DNA of 43,793 nucleotides from Acidobacteriota bacterium (GCA_016213755.1 JACQZT010000200.1:66710-110502); one strand, 5' to 3'; shown: positions 23,010-31,269, numbered from the stretch's first letter. Notes: generated from the sequence alone by a model not told the origin. Made by a program: numbers and translations.

Positions 23010-24131
23010 GTGAGGATCGGAATCACTTGTTACCCCACGTATGGCGGCAGCGGAATCGTGGCCACCGAATTGGGTCTGGAACTGGCCAACCGCGGTCACA
23101 GCGTCCACTTCATCACCTACGCCAACCCGATCCGGCTCGACCCCGGTATTAAGCACATCCATTATCACGAGGTGGAAGTCTCCAACTATCCGCTGTTCCA
23201 GTACCCGCCCTACTCGCTGGCCCTGGCCTCGCGCATGGCCGAGGTGGCGGAACGCTACGATCTCGACCTGCTGCACGTGCACTACGCCATCCCGCATTCG
23301 ATCTCGGCGCTGCTGGCGCGCGACATGATGGCCAAGCGGCGGCGGCTGCCTTTCGTCACTACGCTGCACGGCACCGACATCACGCTGGTGGGCGCCGACC
23401 GCAGCTATTTTCCGATTACCAAGTTCTCCATCGAGCAGTCCAACGGCGTGACCGCGGTCAGCGACTACCTGCGCCGCCAGACCATGGAGGTCTTCGGCAT
23501 CGAGAATTCGATCCGGGTGATCCTGAACTTCGTCAACTGCGACATGTACCAGCCGGACCCCCAGCGGCGCCACGAGCAGACGTTCGCGCCCGGCGAGAAG
23601 CTCCTGGTTCATCTTTCCAACTTCCGCCCGGTAAAGCGGGTGACCGACTGCGTGCGAATTCTGGCCCAGGTGCGCAAGCACGTGGCGGCGCACCTGCTGA
23701 TGGTGGGCGACGGCCCGGAGCGCGGCCCGGCCGAACGGCTGGCCTGGGAACTGGGCGTAGCGCGCCACGTCAGTTTCTTGGGCAAGCAGGATCACGTCGA
23801 GCGGCTGATTCCGCTGGCGCACGTGCTGCTGCTGCCGAGCGAACTGGAGTCCTTCGGCCTGGCGGCTCTGGAAGCCATGGCCTGCGGCGTCCCGCCGGTG
23901 GCCACCCGCACGGGCGGCCTGGGAGAACTGGTGACGCACGGCGTGGACGGATTCCTGGAGCCGGTGGGCGACATCGAGGCGCACTCGGCGCAAGTGATCC
24001 AGTTGCTTTCCGAACCCGCTCTGTACCGGCAGGTGTCCGGCCGCGCCCGGGAGACGGCCCTGACCCGATTCTGCACCTCGCTGATCATTCCGCAGTACGA
24101 AAACTACTACCGCGAGATCTGCGCCGGCTGA
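23010..24131 (+). CDS. bshA: N-acetyl-alpha-D-glucosaminyl L-malate synthase BshA
   Basis: GT-B glycosyltransferase (family GT4), 373 residues, standard length for BshA. It joins GlcNAc from UDP-GlcNAc to L-malate, the first step of bacillithiol synthesis. The N-terminus RIGITCYPTYGGSGIVATEL and the HYAIPHSISALLARDM segment are diagnostic for BshA; the nucleotide-sugar motif is SELESFGLAALEAMACGVPP (EX7E type). The start is GTG at 23010, 15 bases after the previous stop. No bshB or bshC gene is found nearby. It indicates that this organism uses bacillithiol as a low-molecular-weight thiol. Confidence 0.92.
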   Translation: MRIGITCYPTYGGSGIVATELGLELANRGHSVHFITYANPIRLDPGIKHIHYHEVEVSNYPLFQYPPYSLALASRMAEVAERYDLDLLHVHYAIPHSISALLARDMMAKRRRLPFVTTLHGTDITLVGADRSYFPITKFSIEQSNGVTAVSDYLRRQTMEVFGIENSIRVILNFVNCDMYQPDPQRRHEQTFAPGEKLLVHLSNFRPVKRVTDCVRILAQVRKHVAAHLLMVGDGPERGPAERLAWELGVARHVSFLGKQDHVERLIPLAHVLLLPSELESFGLAALEAMACGVPPVATRTGGLGELVTHGVDGFLEPVGDIEAHSAQVIQLLSEPALYRQVSGRARETALTRFCTSLIIPQYENYYREICAG

Positions 24132-24164
24132 GTTGAGTTTCGGGCTACGAAACCTCGAAACTCG

Positions 24165-24170
24165 TATAAT
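24165..24170 (+). promoter_or_regulatory. Candidate -10 for the TIM-barrel gene
   Basis: Perfect TATAAT, 7 bases upstream of the ATG at 24178. No -35 match. With a usual distance of about 7 bases, transcription would begin at or next to the start codon, giving a leaderless mRNA. Confidence 0.5.
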
Positions 24171-24177
24171 CGCCAGC

Positions 24178-25014
24178 ATGGCGATCAATATCAGTCTCAA
24201 CATGGAGTTCATTCGCTGCGAGGACAAATCCTTCCGGGAGGGGGTGGAGCGCGCCGCGCAACTCGGGTACAGGCTGGTCGAGCCCCTGGTCCACAACGGC
24301 CGGGAACTGCTCAGCGAGGCGGGCTACTTCCACTCCGTGTCGATGGACGACGACCCCCTCGAGATCAAGGAACTGCTGGCGAAAAACGGCCTCAAGGCGT
24401 CGAGTTTGAGCGCACACACGCCCTTGATGCGCCCTGAGATCGCGGTCCCCTATCTGACCCGTGCCATCCGCTTCGCGCGCACCCTGGGCGCCGGCATCAT
24501 CAACACCGACGAGGGCGTGCGGCCCGAGTGGGTTTCCCTGGACGACGCCTTCCACGTCATGAAGTACACCCTCTCCACCGTCCTGCGCTGGGCCGAGCGC
24601 TATGGCGTCTCGATCGCCATCGAACCGCACCAGAGCATCACCAAGACCACCGCGGGCCTGCTGCGCGTGGCCACTCTGGTTTCCTCGCCCATGCTCAAGA
24701 TCAACTACGACACGGGCAACGCCTGGCTGGGCGGCGAGGATCCGTACGAAGGACTGAAGGCCTGCCTGCCGCTCGTGGTGCACGTGCACGCCAAGGACAT
24801 CTCCATTCAGCAATCCGACACCGAACGCGGCAAGGTCACCGGCACGCCTGTGGGCTGCGCCTGCGGCGACGGCGTGGTGGACTGGAGCAAAGTGGTCGGC
24901 ATCCTCAAGGACGCCGGCTACAACGGAGTGCTGTCGGTGGAGTGCGGCACGCCGGCGCAGGCCGCCCGCAGTCTCGAGCACTTAACCCAGGTTATCGCCG
25001 CCGCGGGTTCTTAG
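24178..25014 (+). CDS. Sugar phosphate isomerase/epimerase-like TIM-barrel protein
   Basis: A 278-residue TIM barrel of the AP-endonuclease-2/xylose-isomerase-like family. Metal-site positions appear as IAIEPHQS (Glu), INYDTGNAWL (Asp), VHVHAKDISI (His) and SVECGTPAQ (Glu), the usual four-strand pattern for sugar isomerases, epimerases and lyases of this fold. There is no signal peptide. I chose ATG at 24178 because it has a perfect TATAAT 7 bases upstream; a TTG at 24133 would give an extra 15 poor residues. The substrate is not known. Its stop overlaps the stop of the convergent phosphatase gene within four bases. Confidence 0.8.
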   Translation: MAINISLNMEFIRCEDKSFREGVERAAQLGYRLVEPLVHNGRELLSEAGYFHSVSMDDDPLEIKELLAKNGLKASSLSAHTPLMRPEIAVPYLTRAIRFARTLGAGIINTDEGVRPEWVSLDDAFHVMKYTLSTVLRWAERYGVSIAIEPHQSITKTTAGLLRVATLVSSPMLKINYDTGNAWLGGEDPYEGLKACLPLVVHVHAKDISIQQSDTERGKVTGTPVGCACGDGVVDWSKVVGILKDAGYNGVLSVECGTPAQAARSLEHLTQVIAAAGS

Positions 25015-27476
25015 TCCCGGAAATGGAAGCTGCGCCGCGGCAGCGGCATGGCGCTACCAGCCCCGCGCACGCTCTTCCAGACGATCTCGTTCAGCTCGAA
25101 CTCGGGCGTGCGGTCGTAGTCCGAGAAGTCCATGGCCAGCGATTGCCGGGCGCCCCAAGCCAGCACGGTGTTCTTGGCGTTCACGTCCACCTGCGTCGGC
25201 ACGTGCGAAAACGGCGTCAGGTCGGGCTTGGCGGTGAAAGAGGCGTACATGGGCATGGCCGCCGCGTCGTACTGCGTCATGGGCGGCAGGCCCAGCAGCA
25301 GTTCGATGGTCCGCACCATGGACGAGGTCGTGTAGAGCGTGGAATCCACCGCGCGGCGGCGGGTGTAGGGGCTGACGACCAGGCCCGCGGTCCGGCGCGA
25401 GTCCACGTGGTCGGGGCCGTTCTGGGCGTCGTCTTCGATGATGAAAATGGCCGTTTCGGGCCAGTAGCGTGAGTGCGTGACGCGGTCCACGAGCTGCCCC
25501 ACGGCCCAGTCGTTGTTGGCCACCGCCGCCACCGGCGTGTGAGCGCCCGGAGTGGTTCCGCGCGTGTGGTTCTCGCCCAGGCTCATGACCACGTAATTGG
25601 GCAGACGCCTGGCGGGGTCGGGCGAATCGTAGTTCTTCTCGTACTGGCCGAACTCCTCGATGAACACCCGCACGTTGTCGGTGTCGCGCATGTCGGGCAG
25701 GCGGAACTTGGGACTGACGTGCCCGAACAGCGCCGCTATCCCAGGGCGCCCGTCCATCTGCGAACCGTCGCTGACGCGCTGCGCGTACTCGCCGTAAGAG
25801 CGGTAGGTAAGCCCCTTGCGCGCGGCCAGGTCCCACAAGTGTCCGGAAGAGGGCGTGTCTTCCGGCCCATTCACGGGCGCGCTGATGCGCCCGTACTGCG
25901 GCGGCCAGCGCTTCTCGTTGAAATCGGTGGCGTAGGCCGAGTTCGACCAGGAGTGGCCGTCCACCGACACTTCGCCGTCGCAGTAAAGGTTATCCAGCAG
26001 CACGAACTCCTCGGCGATCTTGTGCTGGTTGGGGGTCACCTTGCGGCCGAAAATGCAGAGCCGCGCATCGCCGTTGCCTTGCGGCAGATCGCCGAAAACC
26101 TGGTCGTAGGTGCGATTCTCCTTGATGATGTAAATGACGTGCCGAATGGGCGAACCCGGACCCACCTCGCGTGGCACAACCGACGGCCCCGACGCCGCCG
26201 GCCGTGCCCGGGCCAGCATGTCGTCGTTGTACGGGCAGTTGGCCATGGCCTGCTTGGTGTACCCGGCCAGCGCGGACTTCAGATCGCCCAGCGGCACCAC
26301 ACCCACGCTGCCGCGCTGGAGTGCGCCGATGTGCCTGCTGGGGCCTCCCTTTTCGGCCAGCGGGCTGGTCGGTCCCATGATGTTCGCGTAACCTCCCAGG
26401 CCTTTGGACGACCCCACCCACAGCGACTTGCCGTCGGGCGAAGGAGCCAGCGACGACGGATACCAGGGCGTGGGAATGAACCCGAGCACGTTCGACGCTT
26501 CGCGCTCGGAGACGTCGATGACCGCCACGTTATTGTTGTCGGCATTGGCCGCGAAGAGCGTCCGGCCGGCGGCGTCCAGCGCCAGGGCGTTGGGCGTGGA
26601 GCCCACCGGCGCCATCTTGTACATGGCCGTGGAAATCACCTCCACCGGCCGCAGCGCCTTGGTGTCCAGCACATACACCGAGTTCTCGTTCGAGCAGGCC
26701 ACGTAGAGCCGCCCGTCTTTTCCGAGCACCATGTCGTTGGGGTTGTTGCCCACCGGGAGCACCGCGCGCGTTTTGAGCGTGTTCGTGTCGATCGCGGTCA
26801 CCGACCGGCTGCCCCAATTGGAAACGTACAGGGTGTCGCCCGCGGGGTCGAGCACCAGGTCGTAGGGATGGATGTCGGTGGCGACCTCGCTCACGCGCGC
26901 GCCCGTGCGCGTGTCGAACACCACCACGTGCCCCGGCGCGGCTTGCGTGCCGCGGTTGGCCGCGTACAGCAGCGGCTTGCTGGGATGGTGCGCCAGCCCC
27001 GACCAGTAGATCCGGTTGGCCGGCAAACGGTGTTTGAACTCGCGCGACGGTTGGTCCGCCAGGCGGCCACCATCGAAGGCGAACTCATAGACCGGCGCGG
27101 CGGTCGGATTGACCCGGCTCTCGGCATTGCCGCCCGAGACATCCAGACGCTTCCCATCCGGCGACCAGACCAGCCCCAGCCAGGCCGACTTCAGCGGCGT
27201 CTTCTGCCGGATCTCCAGCGATGCCGGATCCACCACCATCAGGCTGTGCGGGTTGTATCCGCAGTTGAGGGCCACGATGTTCTTCCCGTCCGGAGTGGCG
27301 GTCAGGTTCAAAACGTAGTCGTCCGTCGCGGCGTGGCGCCCGGCGGGTTTGAGCCGCCATCCGTTGGGCAGAAAGGATCCGCCCTCGACCGGCCCCGGTG
27401 TTTGTGCCGCCAGGAGCGCGGCGCCCAACAGAGTTGCCAGCCCTAGCCTGGCCGGCGTTCTTGTGGTAGTAATCAT
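25011..27476 (-). CDS. Fusion of YncE-like beta-propeller and phosphoesterase domain
   Basis: An 821-residue exported protein with signal peptide (cleavage after AALLAAQ). Residues about 35-400 form a YVTN/YncE propeller: DTLYVSNWGSRSVTAIDTN, GRLYVACSNENSVYVLDTK, RTLFAANADNNNVAVIDVS. Residues about 440-760 are a phosphoesterase (alkaline phosphatase/phospholipase C-like) domain: VIYIIKENRTYDQVFGDL, EVSVDGHSWSNSAYATDF, VMSLGENHTRGT and the metal-binding FIIEDDAQNGPDHVDSRR. This fusion is known among bacteria as a bifunctional YncE/alkaline phosphatase type; activity on a given phosphate ester is unproven. The start is ATG at 27474-27476. It is divergent from the sialidase gene, separated by 75 bases. 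Confidence 0.88.
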   Translation of the reverse strand: MITTTRTPARLGLATLLGAALLAAQTPGPVEGGSFLPNGWRLKPAGRHAATDDYVLNLTATPDGKNIVALNCGYNPHSLMVVDPASLEIRQKTPLKSAWLGLVWSPDGKRLDVSGGNAESRVNPTAAPVYEFAFDGGRLADQPSREFKHRLPANRIYWSGLAHHPSKPLLYAANRGTQAAPGHVVVFDTRTGARVSEVATDIHPYDLVLDPAGDTLYVSNWGSRSVTAIDTNTLKTRAVLPVGNNPNDMVLGKDGRLYVACSNENSVYVLDTKALRPVEVISTAMYKMAPVGSTPNALALDAAGRTLFAANADNNNVAVIDVSEREASNVLGFIPTPWYPSSLAPSPDGKSLWVGSSKGLGGYANIMGPTSPLAEKGGPSRHIGALQRGSVGVVPLGDLKSALAGYTKQAMANCPYNDDMLARARPAASGPSVVPREVGPGSPIRHVIYIIKENRTYDQVFGDLPQGNGDARLCIFGRKVTPNQHKIAEEFVLLDNLYCDGEVSVDGHSWSNSAYATDFNEKRWPPQYGRISAPVNGPEDTPSSGHLWDLAARKGLTYRSYGEYAQRVSDGSQMDGRPGIAALFGHVSPKFRLPDMRDTDNVRVFIEEFGQYEKNYDSPDPARRLPNYVVMSLGENHTRGTTPGAHTPVAAVANNDWAVGQLVDRVTHSRYWPETAIFIIEDDAQNGPDHVDSRRTAGLVVSPYTRRRAVDSTLYTTSSMVRTIELLLGLPPMTQYDAAAMPMYASFTAKPDLTPFSHVPTQVDVNAKNTVLAWGARQSLAMDFSDYDRTPEFELNEIVWKSVRGAGSAMPLPRRSFHFRD

Positions 27477-27514
27477 GGTTTACCTGGTTGCACCCTTAGA
27501 AATGGTGACACATC

Positions 27515-27541
27515 CGGACTCGGAAGTGTCGGACTTGGAGG
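27515..27541. repeat. Two imperfect direct repeats between divergent genes
   Basis: CGGACTCGGAAG at 27515-27526 and CGGACTTGGAGG at 27530-27541 match at 10 of 12 bases with a 15-base period. The second also supplies the GGAGG ribosome-binding site of the sialidase. They might be half-sites of a regulator, but the evidence is slight. Confidence 0.25.
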
Positions 27542-27551
27542 CCGCCGCAAG

Positions 27552-28640
27552 ATGATATTTCTCCGTCACTTCCTGTTCGCCCTGTGCCTGCCGGCGCTGG
27601 CAGCATCGGATATCACGCAGGTGGAGGTGTTCCGCTCCGGCGAGGACGGCTATCACACCTACCGCATCCCGGCACTGGTCATGACCAAGAAGGGAACGCT
27701 GCTGGCCTTCTGCGAAGGGCGCCGCTCGGGCGGCGGCGATAGCGGCGATATCGACCTGCTGGTCAAGCGCAGCTTCGACAATGGCCGCACCTGGTCCCGG
27801 AGCGAGACTATCGCCGACCTGGGCGACAATACCGTCGGCAATCCGGCGCCGGTGGTCGAACGCAAGAGCGGGGCTATTCTGCTGCTTCTGACCCGCAACC
27901 CCGGGAAGGTGACTGAACGGCAGATCGTGGACGGCACGGCCGCCGGGACCCGCACCGTCTGGATCACGCGCAGCGCCGACGACGGCGCCACCTGGAGCGC
28001 GCCCGAGGAGATCACAGCGGCGGTGAAGCGCCCGGACTGGACCTGGTACGCCACCGGACCGGGCAACGGCATCCAGCTTCGCGACGGGCGGTTGGTCATC
28101 CCGTGCGACCACATCACGGCCGGCGGCAAGGTCATGCACTCGCACGTCATCTTCAGCGACGACCGCGGCCGGACCTGGAAGATCGGCGGCGTGGCCGGCG
28201 AGAAGACCAACGAAAGCGCCGTAGTCGAACTCGGCGACCGCTCGCTGATGCTCAACATGCGCAGCTATCACGGCCAGAACCGCCGCGCCGTGGCCTGGAG
28301 CAAGGACCGCGGCCTGAGCTGGTCCGAATCGCAACTCGACCCGGCCCTGATCGAATCCGTCTGCCAGGCCAGCCTCATCCGCTATGGCAAGAACGTCTTG
28401 CTGTTCTCCAATCCCGCCGACACCAAGCGCGTCAAGATGACCGTGAAACTCAGCCGGGACGAAGGCCGCACCTGGCCCGTGTCGCGGCTGATTCACGAAG
28501 GGCCGGCGGCCTATTCGTCGCTGGCGCGACTGAAAGACGGCTCGGTGGGATTGCTCTACGAGCGAGGCGAACAGCGGCCTTACGAGCGAATCACGTTTGC
28601 CCGCTTCAGCCTCGCCTGGCTGGCCGGAGGAAACAACTGA
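27552..28640 (+). CDS. Exported exo-alpha-sialidase (GH33-like)
   Basis: A 362-residue sialidase with signal peptide (MIFLRHFLFALCLPALAAS). The arginine-bearing YRIPAL motif and the acidic stretch AFCEGRRSGGGDSGDIDLL are present, and five Asp-boxes can be read: SFDNGRTW, SADDGATW, SDDRGRTW, SKDRGLSW and SRDEGRTW. The nucleophile region AYSSLARLKDGSVGLLYERG matches the Tyr/Glu part of the family. It would remove terminal sialic acid or a related sugar from glycans; no sialate catabolic genes are nearby, so the true substrate could be another nonulosonate. The start is ATG at 27552 with GGAGG about 9 bases upstream. YihY follows after one base. Confidence 0.87.
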   Translation: MIFLRHFLFALCLPALAASDITQVEVFRSGEDGYHTYRIPALVMTKKGTLLAFCEGRRSGGGDSGDIDLLVKRSFDNGRTWSRSETIADLGDNTVGNPAPVVERKSGAILLLLTRNPGKVTERQIVDGTAAGTRTVWITRSADDGATWSAPEEITAAVKRPDWTWYATGPGNGIQLRDGRLVIPCDHITAGGKVMHSHVIFSDDRGRTWKIGGVAGEKTNESAVVELGDRSLMLNMRSYHGQNRRAVAWSKDRGLSWSESQLDPALIESVCQASLIRYGKNVLLFSNPADTKRVKMTVKLSRDEGRTWPVSRLIHEGPAAYSSLARLKDGSVGLLYERGEQRPYERITFARFSLAWLAGGNN

Positions 28641-28641
28641 C

Positions 28642-29502
28642 ATGCGGACGAAACCATTTCCGGCCCAGGTTGGAGGCCGGTTCCTGGCGGCGTGCGGCGC
28701 GGCGTATCGGAACAATTGCCTGGGCATCGCCAAGGGCGCGGCGTACTCGTCGCTGCTGGCGATCTTCCCGGTACTGAGTTCGATCGCCGCCATCCTGGTG
28801 CAGGCCAATGCCGAGGCGGTCTCCCGCACCCTGGCGGACCTGTTGTTCAATGCCCTGCCGCCGGGAACGGAAAACCTGCTGGTGCACAACTTCGACGTTC
28901 GGGCGCCGCGCCCCATCACGCTGCTGATCGGCGCCGCTCTGTTCGCCGCCTGGGCGGGCTCGGGCGTGATGATAAGCCTGATGGAGGGCTTTCGCGGCGC
29001 CTACGGCATCCGAGAGGGGCGCCCGGTGGTGGCGCAGCGCGCCATGGCGGTGTTCTTGGTGCTGTTGTGCGCCGTTCCCGCCGTGGCCGCCTCGGCGGCC
29101 ATCCTGTTCGGCCGGCAGACCGAGCGAACCCTGCTCTTGTGGCTGGGCCTGCTGCCGGCCGGAGAACAACTGCGGGGCGGACTGCAACTGGCCGGCAGCG
29201 TCCTGCGCTACGCGACGACCCTGGGGTCCATCGTGGTGGTGACCGCGGCTCTGTACCGTTTCGGACCCAACCGGCCAGGCAAGAACTGGCGCGAAGTCTG
29301 GCCCGGGGCCTTGGTCGCCACCATCCTGTGGTTTGCCGCCACCAGCGCCTTTGGCTGGTACGTCCGCAATGTGGCCACCTACAACGTGCTGTACGGCAGC
29401 ATCGGCGCGGTGATCACGTTTCTGGTGTGGACGTACGTGCTGGCCGTCGTCGCCCTGGTGGGCTGCGAGTTTAACGCCTGGAGCGTCCGGCGCGACGCTT
29501 GA
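28642..29502 (+). CDS. YihY/BrkB-family integral membrane protein
   Basis: A 286-residue inner-membrane protein with about six membrane segments. Family marks are GIAKGAAYSSLLAIFPVLSS near the N-terminus, LFAAWAGSGVMISLMEGFR in the middle and the C-terminal VWTYVLAVVALVGCEFNA. The family was once called ribonuclease BN by mistake; its function is not settled. The start is ATG at 28642, one base after the sialidase stop; its ribosome-binding site GGAGGAAA (27 codons before no other candidate) lies within the end of the sialidase gene, so the two are likely translated together. The last 32 bases overlap the convergent PEP-CTERM gene. Confidence 0.87.
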   Translation: MRTKPFPAQVGGRFLAACGAAYRNNCLGIAKGAAYSSLLAIFPVLSSIAAILVQANAEAVSRTLADLLFNALPPGTENLLVHNFDVRAPRPITLLIGAALFAAWAGSGVMISLMEGFRGAYGIREGRPVVAQRAMAVFLVLLCAVPAVAASAAILFGRQTERTLLLWLGLLPAGEQLRGGLQLAGSVLRYATTLGSIVVVTAALYRFGPNRPGKNWREVWPGALVATILWFAATSAFGWYVRNVATYNVLYGSIGAVITFLVWTYVLAVVALVGCEFNAWSVRRDA

Positions 29503-30232
29503 TAACGCCCAGACCGATGAGCCCGGCGCCGATCAGCGCCAGCGTGCCGGGTTCGGGGACGTTGGCGGCCCCGGGTATCCACTGCTCCGCGAAGCCGGTT
29601 CCATACTGGAAGCGCACATTGCCGATGGCCGCCGACGGGTCGAAGTTGGCCGGAACCGAGAAGGCGAACACCGCCCCATAGCGGATGTAAGGATTGTTGT
29701 GCTCCAGTCCGCCGTTTCCGGTGGTCGGGTTGTCGCCCTTCGGCGCCAGGGAGAAGTCGCCTCCCCCAATCGCGATCTGACCCGCGATGGAGAGATCCTG
29801 GCTCGTGTCAAACCGATCTGCCCTGCCGAAGAATCCGAGGCCGACCGCGCCGATGCCATACTGCTGGCCGACGGGGCTGCCCGAGGTGAACTGGTGGTAG
29901 GCCCATTCGCCTCCGATGTTGGGATCGGCCGGAGAACTGCAACCCGCGTCCGTCGGGTAGAGCAGACAACTGCCGGCGTCCACTTTCGCCCACTCCGGCG
30001 TCAGCGTGGGGTTGTTCGCCACGTCGAAGAACACCCCGCCGATCATGTCGGTGGGAACCAGGGCGTCGGCCAGGGAGGTGTTCCGGAGCGTGATCCACAA
30101 CTCGCTGCCCACCATTTTGAATTGGATGGCCGCCTGCCGGTCTCCCGCCCCCCCAGTAAACACGATGTCGGTTGCGGAAAGGCTGCCTACGGTAAGGGTC
30201 AGCCACAGGATGATCATCACGATTCGTCGCAT
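29471..30232 (-). CDS. PEP-CTERM sorting-domain protein
   Basis: A 253-residue exported protein. It begins with a signal peptide (MRRIVMIILWLTLTVGSLSA) and ends with the complete PEP-CTERM tag: VPEPGTLALIGAGLIGLGVI followed by the basic KRRAGRSRR. Such tags are cut by an exosortase (EpsH/XrtA type), and the proteins are placed on the surface or in the exopolysaccharide layer. The middle part is beta-rich with a Cys pair (SCLLYPTDAGC) and no known enzyme motif. No exosortase gene is in the window. The start is ATG at 30230-30232. Palindromes at 30251-30265 and 30311-30326 lie in its upstream region. Confidence 0.88.
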   Translation of the reverse strand: MRRIVMIILWLTLTVGSLSATDIVFTGGAGDRQAAIQFKMVGSELWITLRNTSLADALVPTDMIGGVFFDVANNPTLTPEWAKVDAGSCLLYPTDAGCSSPADPNIGGEWAYHQFTSGSPVGQQYGIGAVGLGFFGRADRFDTSQDLSIAGQIAIGGGDFSLAPKGDNPTTGNGGLEHNNPYIRYGAVFAFSVPANFDPSAAIGNVRFQYGTGFAEQWIPGAANVPEPGTLALIGAGLIGLGVIKRRAGRSRR

Positions 30233-30250
30233 AGTCTGGAATAATCGTAC

Positions 30251-30265
30251 TTCCCCTAAGGGGAA
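30251..30265. promoter_or_regulatory. Perfect 15-base palindrome upstream of the PEP-CTERM gene
   Basis: TTCCCCTAAGGGGAA: two 6-base arms around TAA, 18 bases before the ATG of the PEP-CTERM gene. It could be a repressor operator or a small hairpin in the mRNA leader. A second, less perfect palindrome is at 30311-30326. Confidence 0.4.
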
Positions 30266-30310
30266 ACACCGATAGACCGGCGGTACTCAAAAGAATCGAC
30301 TTAGGTTTAG

Positions 30311-30326
30311 TACCCTAAATTGGGTA
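30311..30326. promoter_or_regulatory. Palindrome in the divergent region between PEP-CTERM and DinB-like genes
   Basis: TACCCTAAATTGGGTA: 5-base arms TACCC/GGGTA around TAAATT. Its AT-rich centre stands out in a GC-rich genome. It is a plausible operator, but no regulator is linked to it. Confidence 0.3.
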
Positions 30327-30446
30327 GTCCGTGCGGCAAAGTGGTACCAAAGTCCCAAAAGAAACCCGGGTAGATCAGGCTGACGGGGTTTGACGAGGTT
30401 TTGCGGGATCGCGCCGCGGCGGGAAGGACGCCTGGGCCAGGAACGC

Positions 30447-30452
30447 TATAAT
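30447..30452 (+). promoter_or_regulatory. Candidate -10 for the DinB-like gene
   Basis: Perfect TATAAT 6 bases upstream of the ATG at 30459, no clear -35. The implied transcript starts at the ATG itself, so it would be leaderless. Confidence 0.5.
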
Positions 30453-30458
30453 GCCCTC

Positions 30459-30947
30459 ATGAGCGAGCTCGCAGAATTGCTGGAGCGGTTCCGCCGCGGA
30501 GCGGAGTTGGTGGCGGTGGCCGCCACCGGCGCCGCGGGGAGCGAACTGGATTGGACGCCCGGCCCCGGCAGATGGAGCGTGCGGCAGATTCTGTGCCACT
30601 TGGCCGACTCAGAGATGGTGGGGGCAGACCGCTTGCGGCGCATCATCGCCGAGGAGAACCCCACCCTCGTGGCCTACGACCAGGACGCCTGGGCGCGCAA
30701 CCTGGACTACACCCGGCGCAAAGTTTCGCAGGCGCTGGAGATGTTTCGCCGGATTCGGAGTGAGAATTACGAACTGCTGAAGGACGTGCCCGAGCCGGCC
30801 TGCGAACGCATCGGCACGCACAGCGAACGCGGCCGCGTGACCCTCAGGGACATGTTAGAAACCTACGCCAAGCACGCCGAGGGCCACGCCGCGCAAATCC
30901 GCGCCGTGCGCGAGCAGTATAAAGCGGAGCGTGCGGGGAAGGCCTGA
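30459..30947 (+). CDS. DinB-like four-helix metal-binding protein
   Basis: A 162-residue DinB/YfiT-like protein. The fold's typical metal histidines can be seen in VRQILCHLADSEMVGADRL (first His) and in YAKHAEGHAAQIRAV (two more His, HxxxH). The lead-in DWTPGPGRWSVRQIL is usual for this family. Members act as thiol-dependent S-transferases, for example with bacillithiol (BstA) or mycothiol, or remain uncharacterised. Since this organism carries bshA, a bacillithiol-dependent transferase role is a reasonable but unproven idea. The start is ATG at 30459, chosen because TATAAT lies directly upstream; there is no Shine-Dalgarno sequence. It is convergent with the cytochrome gene. Confidence 0.8.
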   Translation: MSELAELLERFRRGAELVAVAATGAAGSELDWTPGPGRWSVRQILCHLADSEMVGADRLRRIIAEENPTLVAYDQDAWARNLDYTRRKVSQALEMFRRIRSENYELLKDVPEPACERIGTHSERGRVTLRDMLETYAKHAEGHAAQIRAVREQYKAERAGKA

Positions 30948-30955
30948 AGGATGCG

Positions 30956-30988
30956 GGGGCAGGGTTGGAGGCCTGCCCCGCGGGGCAG
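30956..30988. terminator. Bidirectional terminator-like stem-loop between convergent genes
   Basis: The stretch contains GGGGCAGG...CCTGCCCC and, overlapping it, the palindrome CTGCCCCGCGGGGCAG at 30973-30988. The two possible hairpins share an arm. On the plus strand CTTCTTTT follows 6 bases later, so it can serve the DinB-like gene. Confidence 0.55.
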
Positions 30989-30990
30989 AG

Positions 30991-31203
30991 CTACTTCTTT
31001 TCCGTATAGCCCTCGAAAGACTTCTTCGTGCCGTAGTATTTGCCGGCGGCATTCAGGTCCTTGGAACCCATCTTGACGTGGCAAAAGGTGCAGGCCTTCT
31101 TCTCTTTCTTCGAGTATTCGACCTTGCCGAAGCTGACTGTGGTGGTGAACACCAGACCCACAACAAACACGGCAGCCGGAACGATGTATTTCAAAAATCG
31201 CAT
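30991..31203 (-). CDS. Small exported monoheme cytochrome c-like protein
   Basis: A 70-residue protein. Residues 1-26 (MRFLKYIVPAAVFVVGLVFT and onward) form a signal or anchor. The mature part is only about 40 residues with one heme-binding motif, CTFCH, in KKACTFCHVKMGSKDLNAAG; a methionine (KMG) follows at once and could be the distal ligand. It ends in a lysine-rich tail. It is too short for a standard class I cytochrome c and probably acts as a small periplasmic electron carrier, alone or bound to a partner. The start is ATG at 31201-31203, with GAGGAGAA upstream. It stands by itself on the minus strand. Confidence 0.75.
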   Translation of the reverse strand: MRFLKYIVPAAVFVVGLVFTTTVSFGKVEYSKKEKKACTFCHVKMGSKDLNAAGKYYGTKKSFEGYTEKK

Positions 31204-31269
31204 ATTTTCTCCTCGGATAGTGGAAACCGGCAACCCAGAACAGCCGGCCTATTTATCATTATCTCACTA

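Noticed and set aside
21717-24296. An open frame of over 850 codons on the minus strand
   Set aside because: It lies opposite the kinase, propeller lipoprotein and bshA genes, all of which have clear motifs. The antisense product shows no known domain.
30331-30345. A sigma-54-like site (TGGTAC, four bases, TTGC on the minus strand) upstream of the PEP-CTERM gene
   Set aside because: The GG-to-GC spacing is one base shorter than the strict sigma-54 consensus, which normally abolishes function. I also see no activator gene.
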